A DNA stretch of 13,770 nucleotides from Bacteroidales bacterium UBA755. Lineage in GTDB: Bacteria > Bacteroidota > Bacteroidia > Bacteroidales > UBA932. Position numbers and translations under genes: made by a program. Position 1 is the stretch's first letter. Every line of letters begins with the position of its first letter. The notes beneath the pieces are model-generated. The model did no database searches. It had not been told where the DNA came from and worked only from the letters and a program-made list of their open reading frames with translations. The stretch is taken from assembly GCA_002297815.1 (NCBI GenBank), contig DBKH01000106.1, positions 1 to 13,770 on the forward strand. Reading direction: 5' to 3'. Shown here in pieces: positions 6,208-13,377 of the stretch.

Positions 6208-7082
6208 CCGGCTTCCCTGATGTCCGAGGAGATCTGTTCGAAGACTGAATCCACAGCGCGGTGTTCTCTCCAAGCTCGGATGTCCGGAAGCGCCAGACTG
6301 AATGACAACGCAAAGACGAGGGCGGAGACAAGCACAGCAGCCACAATCCTACGTGCGCACCGCTCCCTTGTGAGTATGGCGGCGCGGACTTCCGCAACCG
6401 AAGCATAGCGTTTGCCGCGGTCATCGGCGGCACAGACGGAGGCAATACGGGAATATATTCCCATCGCCTGCATTATCTTGCCCAATGAATATATGTCCGT
6501 GCGGCAGTCCACGCTCTCCCCTGTCATCTGCTCCGGCGAGATGAAGTTTTTCGTCCCGGCCGGGTTCTTGAAAGTGGCGTACCAGTCGGCGTCCGCAAGA
6601 CCGAAATCTATCAGCTTGACATTCTGCCCGTTTCTGGTAATCAATATGTTGGAGGGCTTTAGGTCACGGTGGACAATCTGATAGCGGTGCAGGTAATCAA
6701 GAGCGTCGCAAAGCTCCATAATGACTTTCCGTAGTGACCGATGGGAGAGACTAGACAACAGGGCATCAAGACTGTCTCCGTCAATCCATTGCATGACAAT
6801 GCAGTTGCCCAGAGCGGGAATATTCATAAAATCAAGGATAGGACAAATGTACGGATGATCCAAAGAACGGCCGATCTCGTACTCCTTTCGGAGCAGTCCT
6901 TCATAAAAGGGATTCCCGACATATTCAGGTTTCAAGGATTTAAGAGCCACCAACTTACCGTCAAGCGTCATACGGCTGAGTATGGAATAACTCCCAGGCG
7001 ATTCGTGGATTATCTGAATATCCCCGGACCCGCCGTCAGACAATTCTTCGTAAGATCCGAAAAAAGCTGATGTCTCTTCCAT
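6201..7082 (-). CDS. Compact eukaryotic-type Ser/Thr protein kinase with one C-terminal membrane helix
   Basis: 293 aa. The kinase core is at about 20-242: VALK with the ATP-binding Lys at 48, the alpha-C Glu at 67, the catalytic loop HRDLKPSN at 138-145 (Asp140, Asn145), the metal-binding DFG at 159-161, SPEQ at 182-185 in place of APE, and DIYSLG at 196-201. The glycine-rich loop is degenerate (HESPGSYS at 26-33, without GxGxxG). The C-lobe is short: only about 15 residues separate DIYSLGKIMQ from the CAADDRGKRYASVAEV element. All catalytic residues are present, so activity is expected. It is an RD kinase with candidate activation-loop Thr170 and Thr177. RIVAAVLVSALVFALSFSLALP (245-266) is a transmembrane helix after a basic patch, placing the kinase in the cytoplasm with only about 27 residues outside and no sensor domain. 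It diverges from the envelope operon through a shared 107-bp promoter and converges on the 195-aa gene with a 7-bp overlap. It probably phosphorylates a partner of the neighbouring system (inference). Confidence 0.93.
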   Translation of the reverse strand: MEETSAFFGSYEELSDGGSGDIQIIHESPGSYSILSRMTLDGKLVALKSLKPEYVGNPFYEGLLRKEYEIGRSLDHPYICPILDFMNIPALGNCIVMQWIDGDSLDALLSSLSHRSLRKVIMELCDALDYLHRYQIVHRDLKPSNILITRNGQNVKLIDFGLADADWYATFKNPAGTKNFISPEQMTGESVDCRTDIYSLGKIMQAMGIYSRIASVCAADDRGKRYASVAEVRAAILTRERCARRIVAAVLVSALVFALSFSLALPDIRAWREHRAVDSVFEQISSDIREAGY

Positions 7083-7101
7083 AATCGCGTTAATTGCAAG
7101 C

Positions 7102-7135
7102 CAAATATAAGCTTTTCCACACGTATTTTACCAAA
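7102..7135 (-). promoter_or_regulatory. Probable promoter of the kinase gene
   Basis: The minus strand carries a perfect -7 box TATATTTG (7102-7109), 19 nt before the kinase ATG. A -33 TTTG (7132-7135) lies 22 nt further upstream, slightly longer than the usual spacing. The -33 element falls inside the inverted repeat at 7127-7147. Confidence 0.55.
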
Positions 7136-7147
7136 AATATTGGTAAA
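7127..7147. promoter_or_regulatory. Perfect 8-bp inverted repeat, candidate operator in the divergent promoter
   Basis: TTTACCAA (7127-7134), five bases, then TTGGTAAA (7140-7147). It is a perfect dyad centred about 52 bp from each start codon. It overlaps the kinase -33 box on one side and the first bases of the operon's -7-like box on the other. That is where one dimeric regulator could control both directions. A transcribed hairpin is the alternative, but without a T-run it is a poor terminator. Confidence 0.55.
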
Positions 7148-7151
7148 TTTG
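7144..7151 (+). promoter_or_regulatory. Probable -7 box of the envelope operon
   Basis: TAAATTTG fits TAnnTTTG exactly and lies 38 nt before the ATG at 7190. No TTTG occurs at the ideal -33 spacing; the nearest T-rich stretch is TTTT at 7126-7129, which is too close. A weak -33 would fit a promoter that needs an activator or is repressed through the overlapping inverted repeat. Confidence 0.45.
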
Positions 7152-7189
7152 TTAATTGTATGTGAACATATATAGAGAACCTGTTGAAT

Positions 7190-7738
7190 ATGCACAGAGA
7201 ACCAATAATATTCCTTCTTCTGACTCTAATCGCTGTGGCTTGTGCTTCGAGAACCGAGTCTCAAGATGCCAAACCCGCCTACGACACGGAAACCAATTGC
7301 CTCAACGGGACGATGATCGTGTCTCTGGACGGAAAATATGGGCTGGCGGACACTTCCGGAAGGGAAATTCTGGCTCCGGTCTATGATGATGTCTATTACA
7401 TTTCCGATGAGGTTGCGGTGGCGTTCTCCGGCCGGAACGCTGATTTTTTTGACCGGAACGGAAATAGGCTGGGAGAGACCGCGAGAGAGAACGAAGCGAC
7501 TTTTGAAGATCTTCTGGAAGCATATTCAGAGATTGAGAGGGCTCGCAGGGAGCAGTGGGACAGCATATTGGCAAATTACGAGAAGTTGAGGAGGTACTGC
7601 CAGTCCGACAGTGCCTCAGCCGGGACTGCCGCTCTTATGGCTGATGATATCCACACCGCTCTTCAAAAGGTCGGAGGGCCGATGGAAAAAGACCAGAAAG
7701 CCCGGTTTGAGGCCGAATGTTCAGCATACAGACGTTAG
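7190..7738 (+). CDS. WG-repeat-like lipoprotein (182 aa), first gene of the envelope operon
   Basis: I choose ATG 7190 (MHREPIIFLLL...) over the in-frame TTG at 7184. The signal peptide has a hydrophobic core IIFLLLTLIAV and the lipobox AVAC with Cys18 as the lipidation site. Mature residues about 40-95 hold one to two WG-type repeats: GTMIVSLDGKYGLADTSGREILAPVYDDVYYISD followed by the weaker ADFFDRNGNRLGE. Residues about 100-182 are charged and helical (AYSEIERARREQWDSILANYEKLRR), probably a short coiled coil. It is a lipoprotein of the inner or outer membrane. WG repeats are usually read as protein-interaction or beta-propeller-like modules. The next start codon is 4 nt after its stop, so the genes are surely co-transcribed. 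The function is unknown; a role as scaffold for the following secreted proteins is inference. Confidence 0.82.
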   Translation: MHREPIIFLLLTLIAVACASRTESQDAKPAYDTETNCLNGTMIVSLDGKYGLADTSGREILAPVYDDVYYISDEVAVAFSGRNADFFDRNGNRLGETARENEATFEDLLEAYSEIERARREQWDSILANYEKLRRYCQSDSASAGTAALMADDIHTALQKVGGPMEKDQKARFEAECSAYRR

Positions 7739-7742
7739 GACG

Positions 7743-9530
7743 ATGAGAAAGTTGCTGATTACAATACTGATCACACTGCTTTGCGCTCCGGTGTTCGCTC
7801 AGAACGCCGCAAGCATAAGGAAAGACAATTCGTACATCTTCGCGGAAGCCATGGAGGCCACAACAACTGCGGCTGACAGCGTGGCGCTTGACGCGTTGGT
7901 CGGAAAACTTGCGCTGACAGTGGATCTGCCATATTCATTGGAAATCAGGAAGCGGCTGATGTCCACCTATTTGGGAGACATCAAAAGGGAGTGCGGGATG
8001 ATTACCTCGGCTGGCAGGAAATCCGCAAGAGTGATGAGGTATATTAAAAGAAGCGATATGGGACGGATCTACGATGGAAGGAGGAGCAAGGTCAAGGAGA
8101 TGCTTTCAATAGCATCAACAGCTGACAGGAAATGCCAGATGGACGTGGCGCTGCGTTACTATTCCTGGGCGGAGACACTGATGCGGAGTCTCCCCTCACC
8201 CGATGTGGTGGCAATCGCTGAGGCCAAAAGCAGACGTGAAGCGATTCTCAAAGGGCTGAATGTGGAGTTCGACCGGCAGGATATCTATGACAAGGGCATT
8301 GTGGAACTGACGTTCACTTTTGACGGCAGGCCTGTCAAAAACATTGACTATAAATTCTTTGACGGGAAGGTTTGGAGCAAGGCACTGTCCGCCAAGGACG
8401 GAAAGGGGTTCGTGGAGGTGAGGCCCGACTCCAAGATCGACCAATACCGGATCAAGTACGAGATCACTCCGGCACATCTCCAGCATTTGTTCAGAGAGGT
8501 AAGCATGGTGGAAAAGGCATTGGCTTCCGGGACAAAGGACAATGGAAGTGGAACACAAGCTAAATCCGGTCCGTCCGGAACAACTGAAACCGCACACGAA
8601 TCCTCCGCCCGGAAAATCGACTTCACAGCCGTCAAAAGGAAAGTGCTGGACGTTGTGGCGAGGGAGGAGTTCCAGAGGGAGCCTGACTCCACCCGGGGCG
8701 GGCTGACACCAGTTGTCTTTTCCTCTGAATATGAAGACATTGTCTCCAAGGTGTGCAAAGGAATCACTGGCGGAGCGGATGAATCCATCTCTGAATATTT
8801 CACCCCGGAGGGCTACGAGATCTTCAACCGCCTCATCCGCTACGGCAACGCCCGGGTGCTCAACTTCGGAGAGTTGAATTTCTACGGACTCGGAGACGAG
8901 GTCTATGCGAGAAGCGTCCCGATGGTGTTCTCATTCAAGGGCAACCAAAGGCAGTTCGTGGAGAACATCGTGTTCACTTTCAACGGGGACAAAAAGATCT
9001 GCGACCTCTCGTTCTCTCTTGGGAAAGAGACTGTGCAAGGCATTGTTGGCCAGACAGGCTGGAGCGAGGAGGCAAGGATAATCCTCATCAGTTTCTTGGA
9101 GAATTACAAGACAGCGTACGCCCTAAAGCGTCTGGACTACATCAGTTCCATCTTCGATGACGACGCCCTGATCATCACCGGGCGGGTGCTGAAGAATGTC
9201 AAAGGACCGAACGAATACAGCAACAACCGCTACGTCACCCTGACCCGCCAGAGCAAAGCGAACTACATCAAGAATCTCGGCAGAGTCTTCGCGAGTCAGG
9301 AATATATCAACCTGCAATTCTCTGACTGCGAGGTGATGAAACTCGGCAAGGGAGAGCAGTTGTTCGGCATAAAGATAAGGCAGGAATATTTCTCAACGAC
9401 ATATTCGGACAGCGGCTATCTGTTCATCCTCGTGGATCTTCGTGACTACCTGAAACCTGTCATCCACGTCAGGACTTGGCAGGAAGCTCCGGACAAGGAT
9501 TTCGGAGTAATCGGACCTTATAATTTTTAG
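7743..9530 (+). CDS. Secreted two-part protein with NTF2-like C-terminus (595 aa)
   Basis: The frame is open further upstream, but ATG 7743 is the right start: it begins a clean signal peptide (MRKLLITILITLLCAPVFAQ, cleavage after A19) and lies 4 nt after the preceding stop. The N-terminal part (20-175) is alpha-helical and rich in basic residues (KSARVMRYIKRSDMGRIYDGRRSKVKEM). A beta segment follows at 176-245. A low-complexity Gly/Ser/Thr linker (262-288) separates it from the second half. Residues about 293-435 form an alpha/beta domain. Residues about 440-580 (ARIILISFLENYKTAYALKRLDYISSIFDDDALIITGRVL...) read as an NTF2-like (SnoaL/nuclear transport factor 2) fold, common in small-ligand-binding or scaffold domains. 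No catalytic motif is evident. It is predicted to be periplasmic. It sits between the lipoprotein and the barrel-like protein, so a multi-protein envelope assembly is plausible. I do not recognise a named family for the full length. Confidence 0.82.
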   Translation: MRKLLITILITLLCAPVFAQNAASIRKDNSYIFAEAMEATTTAADSVALDALVGKLALTVDLPYSLEIRKRLMSTYLGDIKRECGMITSAGRKSARVMRYIKRSDMGRIYDGRRSKVKEMLSIASTADRKCQMDVALRYYSWAETLMRSLPSPDVVAIAEAKSRREAILKGLNVEFDRQDIYDKGIVELTFTFDGRPVKNIDYKFFDGKVWSKALSAKDGKGFVEVRPDSKIDQYRIKYEITPAHLQHLFREVSMVEKALASGTKDNGSGTQAKSGPSGTTETAHESSARKIDFTAVKRKVLDVVAREEFQREPDSTRGGLTPVVFSSEYEDIVSKVCKGITGGADESISEYFTPEGYEIFNRLIRYGNARVLNFGELNFYGLGDEVYARSVPMVFSFKGNQRQFVENIVFTFNGDKKICDLSFSLGKETVQGIVGQTGWSEEARIILISFLENYKTAYALKRLDYISSIFDDDALIITGRVLKNVKGPNEYSNNRYVTLTRQSKANYIKNLGRVFASQEYINLQFSDCEVMKLGKGEQLFGIKIRQEYFSTTYSDSGYLFILVDLRDYLKPVIHVRTWQEAPDKDFGVIGPYNF

Positions 9531-9533
9531 AAT

Positions 9534-10466
9534 ATGAGACGGTTCGCTGCCATATTCATTCTGCTTTCAGCCGCTGTTTCCGCATTGGCGCAGACGGATT
9601 CCTCTGGATTTTTCGTCCAATCTTTCAAGAAGTTGGAGTGGGATCTAGATGCTCGTAGCAACTATCCGGTACTGGATCAAAATAACCGCAAGGCAGCACT
9701 GATCAAGGTCGTGATTCCAGAAGTCGGATTTGATTTCGATGTCGGGGTAATGGGAGTGGTTGATGTAAAGCAGGAAGTTGGAGAGGTCTGGGTGTACGTT
9801 CCGGAAGGAGTGCGTAAGATCACAATCAGGCATCAGACCTACGGCATCATTAGGGACTACGAGTTCGGCTGCCCTATCGAATCTGCGTCAGTCTATGAGA
9901 TGAAGCTTCATGTGCCTCCGAAACCAATTAATACCGTAATAATAAAGGATTCAATTGTCTATGTTCCCGCTCCTGTCAACTCAGAAGATTCACACGAGCG
10001 GAAGCGGATTGGAGCAAGCTTTGTTGCGGTAGGCAGTGTACCAGATCAATCTTTCGGATTTATGGTCGTTTGGAATCCACAACGTTTCGGAGCCTATGTC
10101 AAGGCTGTAGGTAATCTCAAGACATCAGGCTACGACTACATCTGCCACGAAGACGGAACAGCGGATAATGGCTTCATTTGGACTAATGGCAAAAGCCATG
10201 TCTCAAGAATGACGATAACCACCGGAGGGATATTCAAATACTCTGATTGGCTGAGCGTCAGCAGCGGAATCGGCTACGGTGGAAGGATACTTCTTTGGGA
10301 AGATTCTAAAGGGAATCAGGCAAAGGTCGATGAGGCTTCTGCGCAAGGCATCGCTGCAGATCTCGGTGCGATTCTACATTTCGGTCGTTTCTCCGCCTAT
10401 CTCGGTGTTAACTCAATCTCATTCAATTATTTTTATCCTGAGCTCGGTGTCGGATTCTCTTTCTAA
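9534..10466 (+). CDS. Secreted protein with PEGA-like N-domain and beta-barrel-like C-domain (310 aa)
   Basis: The start is 3 nt after the previous stop. The signal peptide is MRRFAAIFILLSAAVSALAQ. Residues 30-125 form a beta-rich domain: KKLEWDLDARSNYPVLDQNNRKAALIKV, then GVVDVKQEVGEVWVYVPEGVRKITIRHQTYG. I know this pattern from many Bacteroidetes secreted proteins; it resembles PEGA or carboxypeptidase-regulatory-like surface domains. A Pro-rich linker (128-150) leads to 157-310, which is made of alternating amphipathic strands (ASFVAVGSVPDQSFGFMVVWNP, FGAYVKAVGNL, GGIFKYSDWLSVSSGIGYGG, FSAYLGVNSISFNYFYPELGVGFSF). It ends in an aromatic residue (F310), as outer-membrane beta-strand proteins usually do. 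The likely location is the outer membrane, with the PEGA-like domain in the periplasm. About eight strands would make it a small barrel. Its stop overlaps the end of the convergent SEC-C gene by 4 bp. Confidence 0.82.
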   Translation: MRRFAAIFILLSAAVSALAQTDSSGFFVQSFKKLEWDLDARSNYPVLDQNNRKAALIKVVIPEVGFDFDVGVMGVVDVKQEVGEVWVYVPEGVRKITIRHQTYGIIRDYEFGCPIESASVYEMKLHVPPKPINTVIIKDSIVYVPAPVNSEDSHERKRIGASFVAVGSVPDQSFGFMVVWNPQRFGAYVKAVGNLKTSGYDYICHEDGTADNGFIWTNGKSHVSRMTITTGGIFKYSDWLSVSSGIGYGGRILLWEDSKGNQAKVDEASAQGIAADLGAILHFGRFSAYLGVNSISFNYFYPELGVGFSF

Positions 10467-11626
10467 CTCATATTCTTGCCGTGGCAGTTTCGGTAAGAAA
10501 GACGGCTGCCGCAGGGGCATGGGGCGTCCGGAGGGGTTGCGGGAACGAAGAGACCGAGGATTGGGTTCTTCTTTATCATGGACTGGATCGGATCATCTTC
10601 AGTCTGGAGGACAACTTTCAGGCAGTTCTTCTCGTTGGAAGAATAGCCTTTCAGGAGCCATTTTGGAAGGGAGTTAGCATAGGCAGCCACAATTTCCATG
10701 CAATCATTATAGTCATCAAAAGCCTCAATCTCGTCCTGCTTACGGGAAACACTGGCAAAGATGGCTTCAGTAGTGTCATTCTTACCAATCATCTGGGCAT
10801 TCATCCAGATGTCATGCTCCTCATGGACAAGGTCTTCACCTGCATAGCCCAAATTTTCCAGCATCTCGACCAACATGCGTCCTTCCTTCGAATCAAGGCC
10901 ATAGACAAAATAAGGAGAGCCGAAGCCAGCCTTCAAAGCCTCCTGCGGAGTGAAATGGCGAAGCGACTCAATGGCGGAATATTCCTGACGTCCTTTCAGA
11001 ATTTCCTCTGGATCGAATATGTTAGGTGCACTCATGTATCGAACCCCGTCCACGTCAACCCGGCATAATTTCATGACAGGACTCTCATAGACCATGTTCG
11101 TAAAATACTCAATGCTATGCTTTCCGGAAAACTCCCAGTAGTCAAGCATCTTGTCAAAGAACTCCTCAACTGTCATCATTCCGTAGAGGCAAAGGTAGCC
11201 AAGAGCAGCACGGTCGGTCTCAAACGCACCGCTAATCTCCCCTTCATGAAGAACTTCATCAATGTGTGGAGCAACTACGTCATAGAAATCTTTCGGGATC
11301 CAAACTTCTCTGAAATTCTCATCAGAGGTGTCTGAACCTAACAGTTTGATAGTCTCCAGAACAGATGGGAAATCAGGATAATCTAAATAGAGAGGGACAC
11401 CAGGGCCAGCATTGACAAGTTTCTTCAGCAATCTAAGATCCCTCTCCAGCATCCTGCCTAACCACTCGACAGGCCTTTCGATGATGTACGCGCCAAGTCT
11501 GTCCACAAATTCGTTCTTGCGGACTTTAGTAGGGACGTCCGCTCCAAAATACTGGCGGATGTCCTCCAACTCGACTCTTGGAAAACTCTCAAGAGCCTTG
11601 AATATGGTGCTTCGCTTCTGGTTCAT
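10463..11626 (-). CDS. SEC-C motif protein (387 aa)
   Basis: Predicted cytoplasmic protein with no signal peptide or membrane segment. The last 20 residues hold a SEC-C zinc-binding motif: CPCGSRLSYRNCHG with C370, C372, C381 and H382 (C-x-C-x8-C-H), as found at the end of SecA and many unrelated proteins. The N-terminal 60 residues (ESFPRVELEDIRQYFGADVPTKVRKNEFVDRLGAYI) look like a SAP/winged-helix-like segment, weakly supported. The middle is acidic and helical, with no motif that I recognise. The start at ATG 11626 follows the tRNA 3' end by 39 nt, and no promoter is seen between them. The 3' end overlaps the convergent barrel-like gene by 4 bp. SEC-C tails commonly mediate protein or ribosome/SecB-type contacts; the actual role here is unknown. 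Confidence 0.85.
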   Translation of the reverse strand: MNQKRSTIFKALESFPRVELEDIRQYFGADVPTKVRKNEFVDRLGAYIIERPVEWLGRMLERDLRLLKKLVNAGPGVPLYLDYPDFPSVLETIKLLGSDTSDENFREVWIPKDFYDVVAPHIDEVLHEGEISGAFETDRAALGYLCLYGMMTVEEFFDKMLDYWEFSGKHSIEYFTNMVYESPVMKLCRVDVDGVRYMSAPNIFDPEEILKGRQEYSAIESLRHFTPQEALKAGFGSPYFVYGLDSKEGRMLVEMLENLGYAGEDLVHEEHDIWMNAQMIGKNDTTEAIFASVSRKQDEIEAFDDYNDCMEIVAAYANSLPKWLLKGYSSNEKNCLKVVLQTEDDPIQSMIKKNPILGLFVPATPPDAPCPCGSRLSYRNCHGKNMS

Positions 11627-11665
11627 GAATGAAAGAAGATACTTAATAGACTATTCAACGGGAAG

Positions 11666-11738
11666 TGGAGCATAGGAGAATCGAACTCCTGACCTTTTGA
11701 ATGCCATTCAAACGCTCTACCAACTGAGCTAATACCCC
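11666..11738 (-). tRNA. tRNA-Ala (GGC anticodon)
   Basis: The 73-nt minus-strand sequence folds as a full cloverleaf. The acceptor GGGGTAT pairs with ATGCTCC, including the G3-U70 wobble that defines alanine tRNAs. The D arm contains AGCTCAGTTGGTAGAGC, the anticodon stem TTTGA/TCAAA encloses ATGGCAT (anticodon GGC), and the T loop is GTTCGATTC. The discriminator base is A. CCA is not encoded (CTT follows), as is usual in Bacteroidetes. Confidence 0.96.
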
Positions 11739-11748
11739 ATTGGGAATG

Positions 11749-11779
11749 CAAAGATAGGGAAAAAGTTTTAAGTTGCAAA
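11749..11779 (-). promoter_or_regulatory. Bacteroidetes promoter of tRNA-Ala
   Basis: On the minus strand a -33 TTTG (11776-11779) and a -7 TATCTTTG (11749-11756) are separated by exactly 19 nt. Both match consensus. The -7 box ends 10 nt before the mature tRNA 5' end. This is the clearest promoter in the window. Confidence 0.85.
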
Positions 11780-11797
11780 TTAATTTGGAATAATAGT

Positions 11798-11832
11798 AAA
11801 AAATTCGGTCACTTCGACAAGCTCAGTGACCG
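11798..11832 (-). terminator. Intrinsic terminator after gcvPB
   Basis: The minus-strand transcript has an 8-bp stem CGGTCACT/AGTGACCG (11825-11832 with 11806-11813), an 11-nt loop, then AA and six Ts (11798-11803). The stem starts 8 nt past the gcvPB stop. The loop-stem core CTTCGACAAGCTCAGTGACC is a sequence I recall seeing repeatedly between genes in Bacteroidetes genomes. Confidence 0.85.
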
Positions 11833-11839
11833 GATTTCA

Positions 11840-13372
11840 TTACCTCTCGTCCTGGAACTTGAGAACTGGCTGGCGGGCAGCAGTAGTCTCATCCGGACGT
11901 GTGATAGGGGCGTTGTGAGGAGCGCTCTTAAGAAGAGCCGGATCCTCAGCGGCCTCAATGGCAATCTTCTTCATCACCTCGATGAAAGCGTCCAGTGTCT
12001 CGATTGACTCTGTCTCAGTCGGTTCTATCATGATGGCCTGATGGAAGAGCAGAGGGAAGTAGATCGTTGGGGCGTGGAAGCCGAAGTCAAGAAGCCTCTT
12101 GGCCACATCCAGTGTGGTCGCGCCTTCTCTCTCGACCGTTCCGTCCTCGGCCTTCTTCGAGCCGTCGTTCACAAGACCGTCATAGACAAATTCGTGCTTG
12201 CAGACAGTCGGGATCGGAAGTTTGTAGAACTCCTTGAGACTCTCCTTGATGTAGTTGGCACCAAGGGTGGCATACCTTCCAACGAACTTCACATTCTCGC
12301 GGCCTAGAGACAGGATGTAGGCGTAGGCCCTTAGGATAACTCCGAAGTTGCCCAAGAAGCCAGACACTTCACCGGCTGTCTTCTCACAGCCGGCAGCATT
12401 CTTTTGTGCATCGCTCTTGCCGACTCCAGCACGTCCACGTACCTTATACTGGCCATCCTCATCTTTAACCACCTTAGGAACAGGCAGATAAGGGGCCAGT
12501 TTCTCGCACACACCGACAGGGCCTGAGCCAGGACCGCCGCCGCCGTGAGGAGTCGAGAAAGACTTGTGCAGGTTCAGGTGAAGGATGTCGAATCCCATGT
12601 CACCGGGACGTGCGACACCGATGAGCGGATTCATGTTCGCTCCATCGTAGTAGAGAAGGCCTCCGCATCCGTGGATGAGGGCGGCGATCTCCTCGATGTC
12701 CTTCTCGAAAAGACCGAGAGTGTTAGGATTCGTCATCATGATGCCGGCGATGTCGTCACCTAGCAGAGGCTTGAGGTCGTTCACGTCCACCAGGCCGTCA
12801 GCCTTAGACTTCACGACAACCACCTCCAGGCCGCAGACCGCAGCGCTTGCTGGATTTGTTCCGTGGGCGCTGTCAGGTACGATCACCTTAGTTCTCTTGA
12901 GGTCCCCGTTCAGGATGTGGTACTGACGCATTATCATCAGACCGGTCAGCTCACCGTGCGCTCCTGCACATGGGTTGAACGTGAAGTGAGCCATTCCCGT
13001 GATCGCGGCCAAAGCCTTGTCCATATTATAGTAAACCTCCAAAGCACCCTGTACCGTGGATGCCGGCTGCAAAGGATGCAGTCCAAGGAAGCCCTTCATC
13101 CCGGCGATCTCCTCGTTGATCTTAGGGTTGTACTTCATCGTGCAGCTTCCCAAAGGATAGAATCCGGTATCGACACCGAAGTTCATCTGGGAAAGATTCG
13201 TGTAGTGGCGCACGACATCAACCTCGCTCACCTGAGGAAGTCCAACAGCCTCAGTTCTTTTGAGGGCGGCAGGAATCTCATCTGATGTGACAGTCCACTC
13301 ATTCTTGCCGAGGGAATAGCCGACTCTCCCATCTTTGGAGAGCTCGAATATCAATTTATCGTAATATTTCAT
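11840..13372 (-). CDS. gcvPB: Glycine dehydrogenase (decarboxylating) subunit 2
   Basis: 510 aa, full length for the family. It is the beta subunit of the split P-protein of the glycine cleavage system. This PLP enzyme decarboxylates glycine and passes the aminomethyl group to lipoyl-GcvH in the cytoplasm. Motifs seen: NFGVDTGFYPLGSCTMKYNPK (64-84), FNPCAGAHGE (132-141), PDSAHGTNPASAA (166-178), NPNTLGLFE (215-223), YYDGANMN (241-248), and the PLP-binding lysine K270 in NLHKSFSTPHGGGGPGSGPVG. The C-terminus carries a family-typical tail, ending KFQDER. The gene follows gcvPA after 5 nt, with the gcvPA stop codon inside a weak AAGGA, so the two are translated from one mRNA. The intrinsic terminator right after it ends the operon. 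Confidence 0.97.
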   Translation of the reverse strand: MKYYDKLIFELSKDGRVGYSLGKNEWTVTSDEIPAALKRTEAVGLPQVSEVDVVRHYTNLSQMNFGVDTGFYPLGSCTMKYNPKINEEIAGMKGFLGLHPLQPASTVQGALEVYYNMDKALAAITGMAHFTFNPCAGAHGELTGLMIMRQYHILNGDLKRTKVIVPDSAHGTNPASAAVCGLEVVVVKSKADGLVDVNDLKPLLGDDIAGIMMTNPNTLGLFEKDIEEIAALIHGCGGLLYYDGANMNPLIGVARPGDMGFDILHLNLHKSFSTPHGGGGPGSGPVGVCEKLAPYLPVPKVVKDEDGQYKVRGRAGVGKSDAQKNAAGCEKTAGEVSGFLGNFGVILRAYAYILSLGRENVKFVGRYATLGANYIKESLKEFYKLPIPTVCKHEFVYDGLVNDGSKKAEDGTVEREGATTLDVAKRLLDFGFHAPTIYFPLLFHQAIMIEPTETESIETLDAFIEVMKKIAIEAAEDPALLKSAPHNAPITRPDETTAARQPVLKFQDER

Positions 13373-13377
13373 AGTCC

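Noticed and set aside
7184..7189. TTG start codon for the WG-repeat lipoprotein
   Set aside because: ATG at 7190, two codons later, gives the same signal peptide with a standard start.
7611..7742. In-frame upstream extension of the 595-aa protein
   Set aside because: It overlaps the lipoprotein gene out of frame and would bury the clean signal peptide that starts at 7743.
8196..8803. Minus-strand frames of 133 and 151 codons inside the 595-aa gene
   Set aside because: Antisense shadows of a long coding region; no independent motif.
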